Assembly (NCBI RefSeq): GCF_900323545.1
Contig: NZ_OOHN01000008.1
Coordinates: forward strand, 2,682,460 to 2,746,459
Direction: 5' to 3'
Source: Actinomyces sp. Marseille-P3109
GTDB taxonomy: Bacteria; Actinomycetota; Actinomycetes; Actinomycetales; Actinomycetaceae
Length of the DNA stretch: 64,000 bases
The position numbers were made by a program, and so were the translations under genes. The notes under the pieces are model-generated. The model did no database searches. It was not told where the DNA came from and saw only the letters and a program-made list of their open reading frames with translations. Each line of letters begins with the position of its first letter. Position 1 is the first letter of the stretch. Shown in pieces: positions 31,463-43,339 of the stretch.

Positions 31463-32693
31463 CTTCTTCATCCTCACTGGGCTCATCGCGGTGGAGACGA
31501 CCCAGTCCCGCCTGGAGGCGCCGTGGCGGTGGGTGGGGCTCGTCCTCGAGCTGGTGGGGGCTGCTGTGGCGACGACGCGGGCGCACGGCCTCATCGGTGA
31601 CCAGGTCCATGCCGGTGCCGGACGGCTGATTCTCCTCACCAATGCCTGGCTGGTGGTGGCGGTGGCCGCGTTCGTCGGCGCCGCACGGCGCCGCAGCCGC
31701 GACCGCTACAACCAGGCCTTCGAGCGGGCTGCGGTGCTCGAGGCGCAGCAGGCCACCGAGCGGCGCCTCGCGGTCATCGAGACCCAGCAGCGCATCGCCC
31801 GCGATGTCCATGACCTGCTGGGCCACAGTCTCACCGTCATCGCCATGCAGGCCGAGGGTGCCCGCGCCATCCTGGCCACCGACCCGGCCGCCGCCGACGA
31901 GGCCCTGGCCGTCATCGGGGAGACCTCCCGCCGCTCCGTGGACGAGGTGCACGCCCTGGTCGACATGCTGCGTTCCGAAGACGGCGCCGCCGACGTCGAT
32001 GCGGCCGCCGCGCCCGGTTCCGGCTCCGCTGCTGGTAGTGGCTCTGTTGCCGGCGCTGCCGGTGCGGGCGGTCCCGCTGCTGCCGGCCGTCCCACCGGGG
32101 GTACCGGCGGTACCGCCGGCACCGTTGACGCCGGGGCCGAGGACGGTGCTGAAACCGGAGAGGCGACGTCGGACCAGCACGTGGAGCTCCTGCGCGAGCC
32201 GGTGCGCCAGGCGCAGCGGGCGGGACTGCCCGTCACCCTGGAGACCGACCCGTTCGGCCGGATCCCGCCGGCGACGGCGCAGGTCCTCCACCGGGTGGCC
32301 CAGGAGTCGCTGACCAACGTGCTGCGCCATGCCCCCGGGGCGGCCACGACCGTCTCGCTGCGCACCGAGACGGGCCGTGTCGTCCTCGTCGTCGAGAACG
32401 CCCCGGCCCCGCGGGCGCCAACGGGAGACGCGGGCCCTGCGCCGAGGAACGACGACCGTTCGCATCGCGCGGGCGTGGGGGAACAGGCGGACGCGGTGCC
32501 TGCGCAGACACAGCACGAGTCGGCTTCGGTGCCCCGCCTCGCGGTGAGCGCATCCGCAGATCCGAAGCACCGCGGCTTCGGCCTCATCGGCATGCGCGAC
32601 CGGGTCACCGACCTCGGCGGCTCCTTCACCGCCGGGCCCACCCCCGAGGGCGGATGGCGGGTGACGGCGGAGCTTCCCACCTCTGCGGAATGA
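31440..32693 (+). CDS. Sensor histidine kinase, HisKA_3 type, possibly 5'-truncated
   Basis: About 417 residues from GTG 31440. Three membrane segments (LVLFTEFSIFFILTGLIAV, then RWVGLVLELVGAAV, then LILLTNAWLVVAVAAFVGAA) precede the coiled coil ERAAVLEAQQATERR and the HisKA_3 box QQRIARDVHDLLGHSLTV. A 60-residue Gly/Ala/Pro-rich insert then separates it from the ATPase domain (RVAQESLTNVLRHAPG, HRGFGLIGMRDRV). Upstream of 31440 the frame is only the antisense of the ATPase linker, so membrane segments seem to be missing compared with the six-segment kinase at 12755. It has no visible ribosome site. Partner is the regulator at 32821. Confidence 0.75.
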   Translation: MLFTEFSIFFILTGLIAVETTQSRLEAPWRWVGLVLELVGAAVATTRAHGLIGDQVHAGAGRLILLTNAWLVVAVAAFVGAARRRSRDRYNQAFERAAVLEAQQATERRLAVIETQQRIARDVHDLLGHSLTVIAMQAEGARAILATDPAAADEALAVIGETSRRSVDEVHALVDMLRSEDGAADVDAAAAPGSGSAAGSGSVAGAAGAGGPAAAGRPTGGTGGTAGTVDAGAEDGAETGEATSDQHVELLREPVRQAQRAGLPVTLETDPFGRIPPATAQVLHRVAQESLTNVLRHAPGAATTVSLRTETGRVVLVVENAPAPRAPTGDAGPAPRNDDRSHRAGVGEQADAVPAQTQHESASVPRLAVSASADPKHRGFGLIGMRDRVTDLGGSFTAGPTPEGGWRVTAELPTSAE

Positions 32694-32820
32694 GAACCAA
32701 TCGCGCTTATATGGCGAACCTCGCAGGGCGTCGTCGGTACTTCGTCGGCACAAAACCGCACGGGCTGAACCTGGAGAGCGGATACTTCCGGTGAGTCGAC
32801 GTCAAGGAGGGGAGGCGCCC

Positions 32821-33555
32821 GTGATCCGCCTGGGTCTGGCCGATGACGAGCCGCTGTTCACCATGGGGCTGGCCATGCTGCTGGGGGCGCAGCCGGATAT
32901 GGAGGTCGTCTGGAGGGCCGTTGACGGCAACGACGCCCTCATGCGCAACGCCGCCGACCCGGTCGACGTCCTCCTGCTCGACGTGCAGATGCCGGGCCTG
33001 GACGGCCTGGCCGCCACCCGCGAGCTCATGGCCCGCGGCATCACCGGACGAGTCGTCATCCTGACCACCTTCGACACCGACGGCTACGTCATGGGCGCCA
33101 TCGAGGCCGGTGCGGCCGGCTTCCTGCTCAAGAACACCCCGCCCCAGGACCTCATCACCGCGATCCGCACCGTCCACGACGGCGACTCCGTCATCTCCCC
33201 GGGGCCCACGCGCCGGCTGCTCACCGCCGTGCGCACCGGTCAGGTCAGCGGCGCACGATCCGGGGAGGGCGCCGGGCGCCACGCCTCCGAGGACTCGGTC
33301 GAGGCGGTCCGGGCCGCCGAGGCCTCCCAGCAGGTCGCCGCCCTCACCCAGCGCGAGCGCGAGATCCTGGCGCTCATCGCCCTGGGGCTGACCAACCAGG
33401 AGATCTGCGACCGCGAGTGGCTGTCCATGCCCACGGTCAAGACCCACGTGAGCCACCTGCTGTCCAAGACCGGCTGCCGCGACCGGGTCCAGCTCGTGCT
33501 GCTGGCCCTGCGCGGCGGCGTCGTCGACCTCACCGACGTCCTGGGGCGGGCCTGA
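32821..33555 (+). CDS. Two-component response regulator, NarL/LuxR family
   Basis: About 244 residues. The receiver has LGLADDEPLF and phospho-acceptor Asp54 in VLLLDVQMPG; the LuxR helix-turn-helix includes LTQREREILALIALGLTNQE and STPTVKTHVSHLLSK-type recognition helix (here MPTVKTHVSHLLSKTG). A 35-residue variable linker joins them. GTG 32821 is preceded by AAGGAGGGGAG at 7 nt spacing, better than GTG 32791. It should control the divergent ABC exporter at 28363-31462 or related stress genes; this is inferred from position. Confidence 0.9.
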   Translation: MIRLGLADDEPLFTMGLAMLLGAQPDMEVVWRAVDGNDALMRNAADPVDVLLLDVQMPGLDGLAATRELMARGITGRVVILTTFDTDGYVMGAIEAGAAGFLLKNTPPQDLITAIRTVHDGDSVISPGPTRRLLTAVRTGQVSGARSGEGAGRHASEDSVEAVRAAEASQQVAALTQREREILALIALGLTNQEICDREWLSMPTVKTHVSHLLSKTGCRDRVQLVLLALRGGVVDLTDVLGRA

Positions 33556-33565
33556 AGGTGAGTGC

Positions 33566-36478
<2,913 letters not shown>

Positions 36479-36621
36479 GGTGGTGTCCTCCCGAACGGAG
36501 GCGCCCAGGGGCGCCGCCGGTCCTGCCGGTCGTGTCGCGTGCGGCCCTGTGGGGGTGGGGGCCGCGAGTGGTTCCGTTCACCTCGTAGTCTCCCCTGGGC
36601 GGCGGGCCCCTGTCACCCTGA

Positions 36622-38349
36622 CCTGAGTCCTGACAGTTTAGTGCCCGTTTGGGGTGTCAGATCTCGGGGGCGATGTCTAGCGCGTTGAGGATGGTCTGGG
36701 CTTGGGGCGTGAGTGGGTGGCTAGCGGTGATCGTCTGGCCGGCTAGGTGGATCTGGGCGGTCTGGATTGGTTTGAGTGTATGGATGATCTTCTTGATTGA
36801 TGTGCCGGTGGTGTCTTGGAGGTAGCGGGCGACGGCGAGAGCGGTGATCACCATGGTCAAGTGCGCTTCGATGGAGTCTTTGCGGTGGTGGAAGATCGGG
36901 CGGGCGCGCAGGTCGTGCTTGCTCATTCGCCATGACTGCTCCACGTGCCACAGGCTCCGGTAGGAGCTGACGACCTCAGCAGCATTCATGCGCTTACTTG
37001 TCATATTGGTGACATAGCCCTTCAGGCCCGCTGTTGCGCGGGCCCGCTTGAGGGATGCCTCATCAAGTGACAAGTGGTCTGCGGATCCCTTCACGAACCT
37101 GGGGCGGCGGGCAGTCTTCTCGCCGTCGATCACAGCCTTGGCCTTATTCTCCTGCGCCGTCAGGGTCGTGTTGTCGTGGGCGAAGCGCTTGGCGCTGTAG
37201 TGCCACACGACCCGCCACGACTCCGGGTTGTCCTGCGGCGTCCAGGCCGGGCGGCTCCTGACCTTCGACCTGCCCTTGAGAGACTTGATTCCCTTCCTGG
37301 GAGTGGTGGTCTCGATGATCTGGCCATCGGTATAGGCCTCACCGTGGAAATGCGTGTGCTCGGCCAGGTCCCAGGGCGCCTTGGTGGTCTTGGACCCGAC
37401 GATGAACGACAAACCAGCCTTATCCAAGGCGGTCAGGTTCGTGTAGGACATCATGCCGGCATCCGCCACCACCACCAGGTCTGCCGGATCGACACCATGG
37501 GCGTCCAGGAAGCCTTGGACCGTGGGTACGATGGTCTTGGTCTCGGCGTGGTTTCCTTCCCAGCACCCCACCTGGAGGGGGAAGCCGCCTCTATCGACGA
37601 GCATGCCGACCGTGATCTGCGGATCTACCCTGCGCTCTTTGGAGAAACCGACCTTGCGCAGGTCATCCTCCGTCTCCGTCTCGAAGTACAACGTGGTCAC
37701 GTCGTATAAGACCAGTGAGAGGTCACCGCAGGCGTTGACACGCTTGTAGAGGGCGGCCTGGATACTGCTCCTCCAGTCATTGTCGACGCAACTGGCCAGC
37801 GACCGGTAGAGCGTACGGACCGTCAGCGGCTGAACCCCGATCTCGCCCAGCACCCGCGGAACCTGCGCCTTGCTGGTGGGCTCCACCAGCCGTGCGAAGA
37901 CCATCTGCTTAAAGCCCTCATCGCCGTCGACCGCCTCGCCCAGACCAAGGACCTCCCAGGCATGAGACAGGACCTGGATCAGCAGCGCGCTCGTCGTAGC
38001 GCCCATCAGGGCGCTGCCCGACACGATCGGCTTGGGCGCGCCGACCAGGGCTTCCAGGTCCAAGCTCGTCTGGCCCGCCTGAGCGATCTGGCGAGCCTTT
38101 TCCATCAGGACGGCGAGCTCGGCCTCATCATGAGCCGAGCCAACGTGCTTAACCATGCGCCTACCGCGGCTCTTGAACACGACCTTGACCGCCGTCGCCC
38201 CAGAAGACGTCACATAAGTGTTGATCGAAGGCGTCACCCACCAACCCTACACACCCCGAATTAGTGCCCGAACCAACTCAGCCACCCGCACAATCCCAAC
38301 GAAAACCCACCACCAACACCTTCAACCAACAAAAAAGTCAGGAGTCAGG
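36622..38349 (-). mobile_element. IS1634-family insertion sequence, copy 2 (1728 bp)
   Basis: Same length, ends and transposase as the copy at 18456. The flanks share only CCTGA (36617-36621 and 38350-38354); because the element itself begins CCTGA this may be a 5-bp target duplication or an ambiguity of the border. It lies upstream of pulA in the same orientation as the first copy, at the edge of an AT-rich island. Confidence 0.9.
36657..38237 (-). CDS. IS1634-family transposase (copy 2)
   Basis: 526 residues, translation identical to the transposase at 18491-20071, with the same DDE-region motifs (LYDVTTLYFETE, VVVADAGMMS, LWHVEQSWRMSK). Intact. Transcription reads toward pulA, so read-through from the IS could drive pulA. 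Confidence 0.93.
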   Translation of the reverse strand: MTPSINTYVTSSGATAVKVVFKSRGRRMVKHVGSAHDEAELAVLMEKARQIAQAGQTSLDLEALVGAPKPIVSGSALMGATTSALLIQVLSHAWEVLGLGEAVDGDEGFKQMVFARLVEPTSKAQVPRVLGEIGVQPLTVRTLYRSLASCVDNDWRSSIQAALYKRVNACGDLSLVLYDVTTLYFETETEDDLRKVGFSKERRVDPQITVGMLVDRGGFPLQVGCWEGNHAETKTIVPTVQGFLDAHGVDPADLVVVADAGMMSYTNLTALDKAGLSFIVGSKTTKAPWDLAEHTHFHGEAYTDGQIIETTTPRKGIKSLKGRSKVRSRPAWTPQDNPESWRVVWHYSAKRFAHDNTTLTAQENKAKAVIDGEKTARRPRFVKGSADHLSLDEASLKRARATAGLKGYVTNMTSKRMNAAEVVSSYRSLWHVEQSWRMSKHDLRARPIFHHRKDSIEAHLTMVITALAVARYLQDTTGTSIKKIIHTLKPIQTAQIHLAGQTITASHPLTPQAQTILNALDIAPEI

Positions 38350-38795
38350 CCTGATGGTGGGGGTTGTCCTGCGCGACCTGCGGCTCACGGTCCGCCGGCA
38401 TCTTGCGCCCGCTAAGCATCTCTCGTGCTTGCCCGCCAGTGGCCCATTACCTTGTCGGTGGCCCTGGCCCAGCCCCCGGCCCCCACCGCAGGTAACCGCC
38501 AACAATGTAACGGGGGAGGATGATTTCCTCTCCTGATTCCAGGGCTAGTTTTGCGGCTCGTCGGTCGACGGTCTCGGAGGCAAGGATGACTAATTTTCAG
38601 AGTGCCGCTGTTTCCCGCGAAAAGTTAGTATCTATGTTTGTCGAGTTATGCCACTTGATTTCAGTGATATCCCTTGAGTGTTGTTGATGTTGTTGGCAGT
38701 AGTATAATGCAATGAAAGTCATTATCGCTTTTTAGAGTGTACCCAAAGCAGCGAAATAATATGACCTCATTTTTGAGTTTGTGAGTAACCTCATT
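38350..38795. other. AT-rich intergenic stretch right of IS copy 2
   Basis: About 450 bp. The first ~170 bp are GC-rich and without a recognisable gene. From about 38520 the sequence becomes visibly AT-rich (for example tagtataatgcaatgaaag near 38699). No frame with a ribosome site or known motif is seen. It probably marks the edge of acquired DNA. Confidence 0.45.
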
Positions 38796-39335
38796 CTATC
38801 CAAGTCCATCAGTGCATGTATCTTCAGATTCTTGGCCACTTTGCTGAAATTTGATTTTTACGCAAGTGTCACCCTCGGCGCTGATCATGTTCGACCAAGT
38901 GTTTTGCCCAGAATTATCGCCATCGAATCTGTGTGCGGTCGTTACCGGGTCTCCCGGAGATCCTTTACGCCATACCGTCAGCCTATTTTTGGCTCCGGTC
39001 TCCCCTTCCCATTTCACCCAGTTAGAACGACATTTTGGTGAATATACGAGGGTGAGAGTTCCGCTTTCTTCTTTTACTTGAACGGGAATGGTTCTAACGG
39101 TCACGTGATCACTGTAGCAGTTCGTTCCATAAGGGTCTTTATTTCGGCAAGATTCTTCATTGCAAAACGGAGAATTCGCTTGCTTCTCAATGAAGTATAC
39201 AAGGGTTGACGAGGCTATTAGGCATGCAACCGCAATAATCGCTGAACCTAAAACAAGGCATGCGGCGATCAGGGAAGCCATCCGTCCTCTTGCGGCGCTA
39301 TTTTTGAAACTGGACTTTCTTATGGTGAAAATCAT
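38796..39335 (-). CDS. DUF2690-family secreted/membrane-anchored protein
   Basis: 179 residues. One N-terminal membrane segment (about 20-45, SLIAACLVLGSAIIAVACLI) anchors or exports a C-terminal DUF2690-like domain. That domain has cysteine-bearing motifs CNEESCRNKDPYGTNCYSD and LVYSPKCRSNWVKWEG, the typical C-x-G-x-D-P and R/KYSxxCxxxW layout. DUF2690 proteins are extracytoplasmic and of unknown function. The start overlaps the upstream gene by 4 nt. Codon use is far more AT-rich than neighbouring genes, suggesting transfer. Confidence 0.75.
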   Translation of the reverse strand: MIFTIRKSSFKNSAARGRMASLIAACLVLGSAIIAVACLIASSTLVYFIEKQANSPFCNEESCRNKDPYGTNCYSDHVTVRTIPVQVKEESGTLTLVYSPKCRSNWVKWEGETGAKNRLTVWRKGSPGDPVTTAHRFDGDNSGQNTWSNMISAEGDTCVKIKFQQSGQESEDTCTDGLG

Positions 39336-39781
39336 TTGCGACTACGTCCAAATCTATTAATAGTAGACGCCACTAGAGTGCGTGCGTAATTAATTAACAT
39401 GATATATTTTATTTTTCTTCTACCGCTGATGGCGGTGCGATAATAGCGCCAGAAACAGTATGGGATAACGATTGCTCCGAGTAATATGTAAATGAGAATT
39501 AGTGCGATAATAATATTTCGGCAATCCTCGAGTTCTGCAACCGGAGTTGCTGGAGCCGCCTGACGTGCTATATCAAGTGCCTTGTCGACGCGTTCCATCA
39601 TTGAGTAAGTGATTTCTAGAAATGATGACATCAGCATTACCCAGGCTAGGAGTGACCCTATAATTGTTGCGGACGATACCAGGTGTGCTGTATTTCTAGG
39701 GGCGTGCAGGCCTTGTTGGAATCTATGTATTCTGGTTCTCTTTGCGGTTATGCTGCGGCGTCGAACTGCCCTAAATGTCAT
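39332..39781 (-). CDS. Uncharacterised two-segment membrane protein
   Basis: About 149 residues, with a basic N-terminus (MTFRAVRRRSITAKRTRIHR), one membrane segment near 38-65 (SATIIGSLLAWVMLMSSF), a short loop and a second segment (IIIALILIYILLGAIVIPYC). ATG 39781 has GGAAG nearby. It overlaps the DUF2690 gene by 4 nt, so the two form an AT-rich operon. No family recognised. Confidence 0.55.
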   Translation of the reverse strand: MTFRAVRRRSITAKRTRIHRFQQGLHAPRNTAHLVSSATIIGSLLAWVMLMSSFLEITYSMMERVDKALDIARQAAPATPVAELEDCRNIIIALILIYILLGAIVIPYCFWRYYRTAISGRRKIKYIMLINYARTLVASTINRFGRSRK

Positions 39782-39955
39782 AATCGCTTCCCTTCCACTC
39801 AACTCTAGTGCTCGTGTTTACGCCATAACTCCTTACATCCGCTCCAAAACTGTCATACGGTATATAAATACCCACATCAATGGGTGGCGCCCTTATTTTT
39901 TACGTACTATTATGTAGTCCCACTAATGGGGTGTGTGCGTTTGTGATGACAACTT

Positions 39956-40735
39956 ATGAACCCAACGTGTCTGACGGTTGGCGAGCGTCCGTCGCTCGCC
40001 GGGGTGTTGTTTGCGCGGTATCGTAGCCTCGTGGCTAACGAACGTTCACCTTCGACGCGGGACAGGCTGCTCGACGCTGCCCTGGAGAGGTTTTCCCGGG
40101 ATGGCTGGGGCGGCACTTCCATCCGCGACCTGGCCCGCGACGTCGGCGTGCGCGAGGGCTCGGTCTACAAGCACTTCGCCTCCAAGCAGGCGATCTTTGA
40201 CGCCCTCGTCGACCGGGCCGACGCGCGCATGGCCGAGGTCGCCGCCTCCCTGGGCGTCTCGGTGGCCTCGCCCGACGCCGCCCTGCCCGGCTACCTCGGC
40301 ATCGGCGAGGACCGGCTGGTAGCCGTCGCCGAAGGGTTCTTCGACGCCGTCCTCCACGACCCCGAGCTTGCGGCCCTGCGCCGCCTGTTCATCGTCAGCC
40401 AGTACCGCGCCCCCGAGATCGGGCGTCGGCTGCGCCACTACTGGATCGAGCAGCCCATCGCCTTCCAGGCCGAGATCTTCGCCGGGCTCATCCGCGTCGG
40501 CGAGTTCCGGACCGGTCTCGACCCGCAGGCCGCCGCGCTGGCCTTCTTCGGGCCGATCCTCGCCCTGCTTCAGCTCGCCGAGTCCGGAGGTGATGCCGAG
40601 GAGCGCGCGCGAGCCCGGTTGCGGGCCTATGTGCGCCACTTCGGGACTACCCATCGCCGTCAGATGCCGGAAGCAGCGGGGTCGGCGGTGTCGGATCAGG
40701 TGAGTGAGACGTTGGATGAGGCGACGAAGCCATGA
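39956..40735 (+). CDS. TetR/AcrR-family transcriptional regulator
   Basis: 259 residues from ATG 39956. The DNA-binding domain STRDRLLDAALERFSRDGWGG and TSIRDLARDVGVREGSVYKHF is typical TetR; the C-terminal half is the ligand/dimer domain. GTG 40031 (VANERSPSTRD) is an alternative start that brings the helix-turn-helix to the usual N-terminal position. A GGCGAGCG/CGCTCGCC inverted repeat at 39980-40000 lies between the two, perhaps an operator if the later start is used. It overlaps the next gene by 4 nt. Confidence 0.88.
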   Translation: MNPTCLTVGERPSLAGVLFARYRSLVANERSPSTRDRLLDAALERFSRDGWGGTSIRDLARDVGVREGSVYKHFASKQAIFDALVDRADARMAEVAASLGVSVASPDAALPGYLGIGEDRLVAVAEGFFDAVLHDPELAALRRLFIVSQYRAPEIGRRLRHYWIEQPIAFQAEIFAGLIRVGEFRTGLDPQAAALAFFGPILALLQLAESGGDAEERARARLRAYVRHFGTTHRRQMPEAAGSAVSDQVSETLDEATKP

Positions 40736-41154
40736 GTCGGTACCGCGCGGTGGTGCGGGTGGTCTTCGCTGTCGCCTTCCTGGGCGGGGCGCTGGTCCAC
40801 CTCTACTTCGGGCTCTTCTCGCCGCACAGCTACGCGCCCTTCGCCGACACGGTCCTATGGCCCTGGCTCGCAGAGCTGTGGAGGGGCTTCGTTATGGCGA
40901 ACATCGGCTGGCTGAGCCTGCTCACGGCCGTCTTCGAGCTTGCGGTTGGCCTCGGGCTGCTCGCCCGTGGGTGTGCACGAAGGGCGGCAGTCCTGGCAGC
41001 GCTGGGGTTCTTCGCCTTCATCCTGGTCCTGGGCTACTCCTGGCCGGCGGATGGGTGGTGGGAGGACTTTGTGAAGAATCGTGCCGGGACCCTGGTCATG
41101 GCGGCCGCACTGGTGCCGCTCCTGAATGTGCCGGAGCGGTCGCCTCGCACGTAA
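40732..41154 (+). CDS. Small four-segment membrane protein, DoxX-like
   Basis: 140 residues with four predicted membrane segments (VVRVVFAVAFLGGALVHLYF, ANIGWLSLLTAVFELAVGL, AAVLAALGFFAFILVLGY, TLVMAAALVPLL). Function unknown; the layout resembles DoxX-type proteins. ATGA overlap with the TetR gene implies co-transcription and that the regulator controls it. Confidence 0.7.
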   Translation: MSRYRAVVRVVFAVAFLGGALVHLYFGLFSPHSYAPFADTVLWPWLAELWRGFVMANIGWLSLLTAVFELAVGLGLLARGCARRAAVLAALGFFAFILVLGYSWPADGWWEDFVKNRAGTLVMAAALVPLLNVPERSPRT

Positions 41155-41205
41155 CGGGTAGCCGTCTTCGTCGCCGCATCAGGCGCCGCGGGTAGCTTTT
41201 GTGCT

Positions 41206-41317
41206 CACATCTGCGGCAAAGGCCTCAGCCAGACTGGAACGCGCGAGAGCGAACCGCATGATCCCGCGGTTCTGTCGACGGCCCGCTCGGGCGCCAGGCT
41301 CCTTTGCTGCAGATGTG
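41206..41317. repeat. Long nested inverted repeat between convergent genes
   Basis: CACATCTGCGGCAAAGG (41206-41222) pairs with 41301-41317 at 16 of 17 bases; inside, GAACCGC (41251-41257) pairs with GCGGTTC (41266-41272). The ~112-bp structure sits between the stops of genes at 41154 (+) and 41434 (-). It may be a terminator or a small palindromic mobile element. Confidence 0.6.
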
Positions 41318-41433
41318 GACATTCCCCCGTCTGTCGTGCGCAGCTCCGGCCGCATACGACTGGACCGGCCCACCCAGAACGCGGGGCAGACCGGGCCGGA
41401 CCGTCGAGTCCCGGCTGCGGTGGGCCGTCTCGC

Positions 41434-41703
41434 CTACTCGCTGTTCCCAGCAGGGCCGAGGTCGTCGGTCGGCTCGGTGTTGCCGTTCTTGCTGCCACCC
41501 TCCCCACCGTCCTTGCGCGGCCGACCCCGCCCGCGCATGGGGGCGGCCTTGACGCCGCGTCCGGCGTCGTCGAGCGCGCGGCGCAGAAGGACCTCGATCT
41601 GTGCGTTGACCGAGCGCAGGTCGTCCGCCGCCCACTTGGCGATGGCCGAGTGGACGGCGGGGTCCAGCCGGAGCAGGACCTGCTTGCGCTCTTTACCGGC
41701 CAC
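41434..41703 (-). CDS. Small ribbon-helix-helix-type protein
   Basis: 89 residues. KQVLLRLDPAVHSAIAKWAADDLRSVNAQIEVLLRRAL (residues 7-44) fits an Arc/MetJ-type ribbon-helix-helix. The rest is a basic/Gly-rich tail (MRGRGRPRK is AT-hook-like). GTG start at 41703, 3 nt after the SPFH gene stop, so it is in that operon. No toxin partner is adjacent. Probably a small DNA-binding protein. Confidence 0.7.
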   Translation of the reverse strand: MAGKERKQVLLRLDPAVHSAIAKWAADDLRSVNAQIEVLLRRALDDAGRGVKAAPMRGRGRPRKDGGEGGSKNGNTEPTDDLGPAGNSE

Positions 41704-41706
41704 GGC

Positions 41707-42699
41707 TCAAGCGTAGAGGGAGCCGGTGTTGACGACGGGCTGGGTGCGCTGGTCGGAGCAGAGCACCACCAGGAGGTTGGAGACCATCTGGGCGCGGCGC
41801 TCGTCATCCATGGTGACGATGTCGTCGGCCTCGAGGCGCTTGAGGGCCTGGTCGACCATGGTGACGGCGCCCTCGACGATCTGTTCGCGGGCGGCGATGA
41901 CGGCGCCGGCCTGCTGGCGCTGGAGCATGGCCTGGGCGATCTCGGGGGCGTAGGCGAGCGAGGAGATGCGGACCTCGACAATCTCCAGGCCGGCCAGCGC
42001 GACCCGGGCGGCGACCTCGGCGGCCAGCTCGGCGGAGACGACGTCGGTGCCCCCGCGCAGGGAGGTCTCACCGGGGCCGGGCTCGTCGTAGGGGTGGGTG
42101 GTGGCCACGTGACGCAGCGCAGACTCGGCCTGCGCCTTGATGAAGTCCTCGTAGGCCTCGACGGCGAAGACGGCGCGGGCGGTGTCGGCCACCTGCCACA
42201 CGACGATGGCGGCGATGTTGACGGGGTTGCCCTCCAGGTCGTTGACCTTGAGCTCATTGGTCTCGAAGTTGTGGACCTTGACGGAGACCTTCTTGCCGGT
42301 GGTCAACGGTGGGACGAGTGCGATCCCCGTGCGGCGCACGGTGCCGATGTACTGGCCGAAGAACTGGCGGACGCTGGTCTGACCGGGGACGACGATCACC
42401 AAGGAGCTGGACAGCAGTATGGCCGCGAGCACGACTCCCACGGCCCCGCCGATGATCCGGGTCACCGCCCCCGGCTCACCCGCGTCGGCGGCCTGGGCGC
42501 CAGTGCCGATGAGGACGACCGAGCCCGCCATGACCGCCAGCAGCAGGAGGAGGGCGAGGAAGGCGGCGGCGGGGCCGGCGGCGCGCGCGGGCCTCTCCGT
42601 GATATCGACGCGGCCGGAGGAGTGCTCCGGAGCATTGGACCCTGGGTCCGAGAGCACGGGCACGGTGGAATTACTAGCAGCAGTGGAGCTGGTGGACAT
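41707..42699 (-). CDS. SPFH/Band 7 (prohibitin-homology) membrane protein
   Basis: About 330 residues. Two N-terminal membrane segments (about 40-65 and 75-100) precede an SPFH domain ([23 protein letters not shown] through [24 protein letters not shown]), with the classical flotillin/stomatin [10 protein letters not shown] region. Such proteins scaffold membrane microdomains. ATG 42699 with AGGAGG 5-6 nt upstream; the longer frame to 43002 is spurious. Followed by the RHH gene. Confidence 0.88.
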   Translation of the reverse strand: MSTSSTAASNSTVPVLSDPGSNAPEHSSGRVDITERPARAAGPAAAFLALLLLLAVMAGSVVLIGTGAQAADAGEPGAVTRIIGGAVGVVLAAILLSSSLVIVVPGQTSVRQFFGQYIGTVRRTGIALVPPLTTGKKVSVKVHNFETNELKVNDLEGNPVNIAAIVVWQVADTARAVFAVEAYEDFIKAQAESALRHVATTHPYDEPGPGETSLRGGTDVVSAELAAEVAARVALAGLEIVEVRISSLAYAPEIAQAMLQRQQAGAVIAAREQIVEGAVTMVDQALKRLEADDIVTMDDERRAQMVSNLLVVLCSDQRTQPVVNTGSLYA

Positions 42700-42833
42700 G
42701 TGGCCTCCTTGGTGGCTAGCAAAATGATATCTATTTTTTTGCCAGGCGCAACTGCGAGACGACGGCGGCGTGTGGAGCGAGGACCGCGCCGCCCGCACAG
42801 GAGCCGTCCAACGCACAGGAGCCGTCCACACAG

Positions 42834-42884
42834 ACATTCTCGAACGAGATCGACGGTGCCGCCGTCGATCTCGTTCGAGAATGT
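42834..42884. terminator. 23-bp perfect hairpin
   Basis: Arms 42834-42856 and 42862-42884 pair perfectly around tgccg (begins ACATTCTCGAACGAG). It lies 36 bp after the stop of the minus-strand gene at 42920 and upstream of the SPFH gene. Likely terminator of the HAD operon. Related short sequences (aacgagatcgacgcaggag) occur near 45331. Confidence 0.7.
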
Positions 42885-42919
42885 CGATCTCGTCAACCTC
42901 GACGCAGGAGCCCACCCCC

Positions 42920-43339
42920 TCAGGGCTCCAGCTGGCGGACGACGGATCCGGTGACGCGAAGCCCCCTCCCATAGAACCAGCGGGCCAGCCTGCACAGCGC
43001 ACCCTCGGACTGCGGAGCCGAGGGGAAACCGGGCTCGACCCGATCGACGAAAGCGCCGATATCGCCGTCGGGCGGAACCGGAGCCACGATCGCGCCCGCC
43101 TTCACCGCGGCCTGCGCGCCCTCGTCGGTGCAGGCGACCACCAGGCAGCGCCGCACCGGAGCGCCAGCGCCTCGAGTCGCCCACTGGACCGTGCGGACCG
43201 CGGACCGGTGGGGCAGGACCCGCCACGGGATGCCGTGCCGGTCCAGCGCGACGATGACGTCCAGGCCGCCGTCGGGGACGGTGTCGCCCGCCGGATCAAG
43301 CGACTCGAACAGGACGGCCTGCGCCTCCGTGATCCTCAT
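42920..43339 (-). CDS. Uncharacterised protein, possibly degenerate HAD-like
   Basis: About 139 residues. LDVIVALDRHGIPWRVLP followed by RCLVVACTDEGAQAAVKAGA then DIGAFVDRVEPG parallels the cap-to-core order of the neighbouring HAD phosphatase (LELIAWMDDRALPWAVVT then CAAAVEDSAPGLAAARAAG), but the nucleophile DxD loop is absent. ATG 43339 overlaps the HAD stop (ATGA), so the two are translated together. It might be a non-catalytic partner; no function can be assigned. Confidence 0.55.
   Translation of the reverse strand: MRITEAQAVLFESLDPAGDTVPDGGLDVIVALDRHGIPWRVLPHRSAVRTVQWATRGAGAPVRRCLVVACTDEGAQAAVKAGAIVAPVPPDGDIGAFVDRVEPGFPSAPQSEGALCRLARWFYGRGLRVTGSVVRQLEP

Noticed and set aside
33556..33565. 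Terminator between the response regulator and pullulanase genes
   Set aside because: Only 10 bp separate the convergent stops and no stem with a T-run is visible there.
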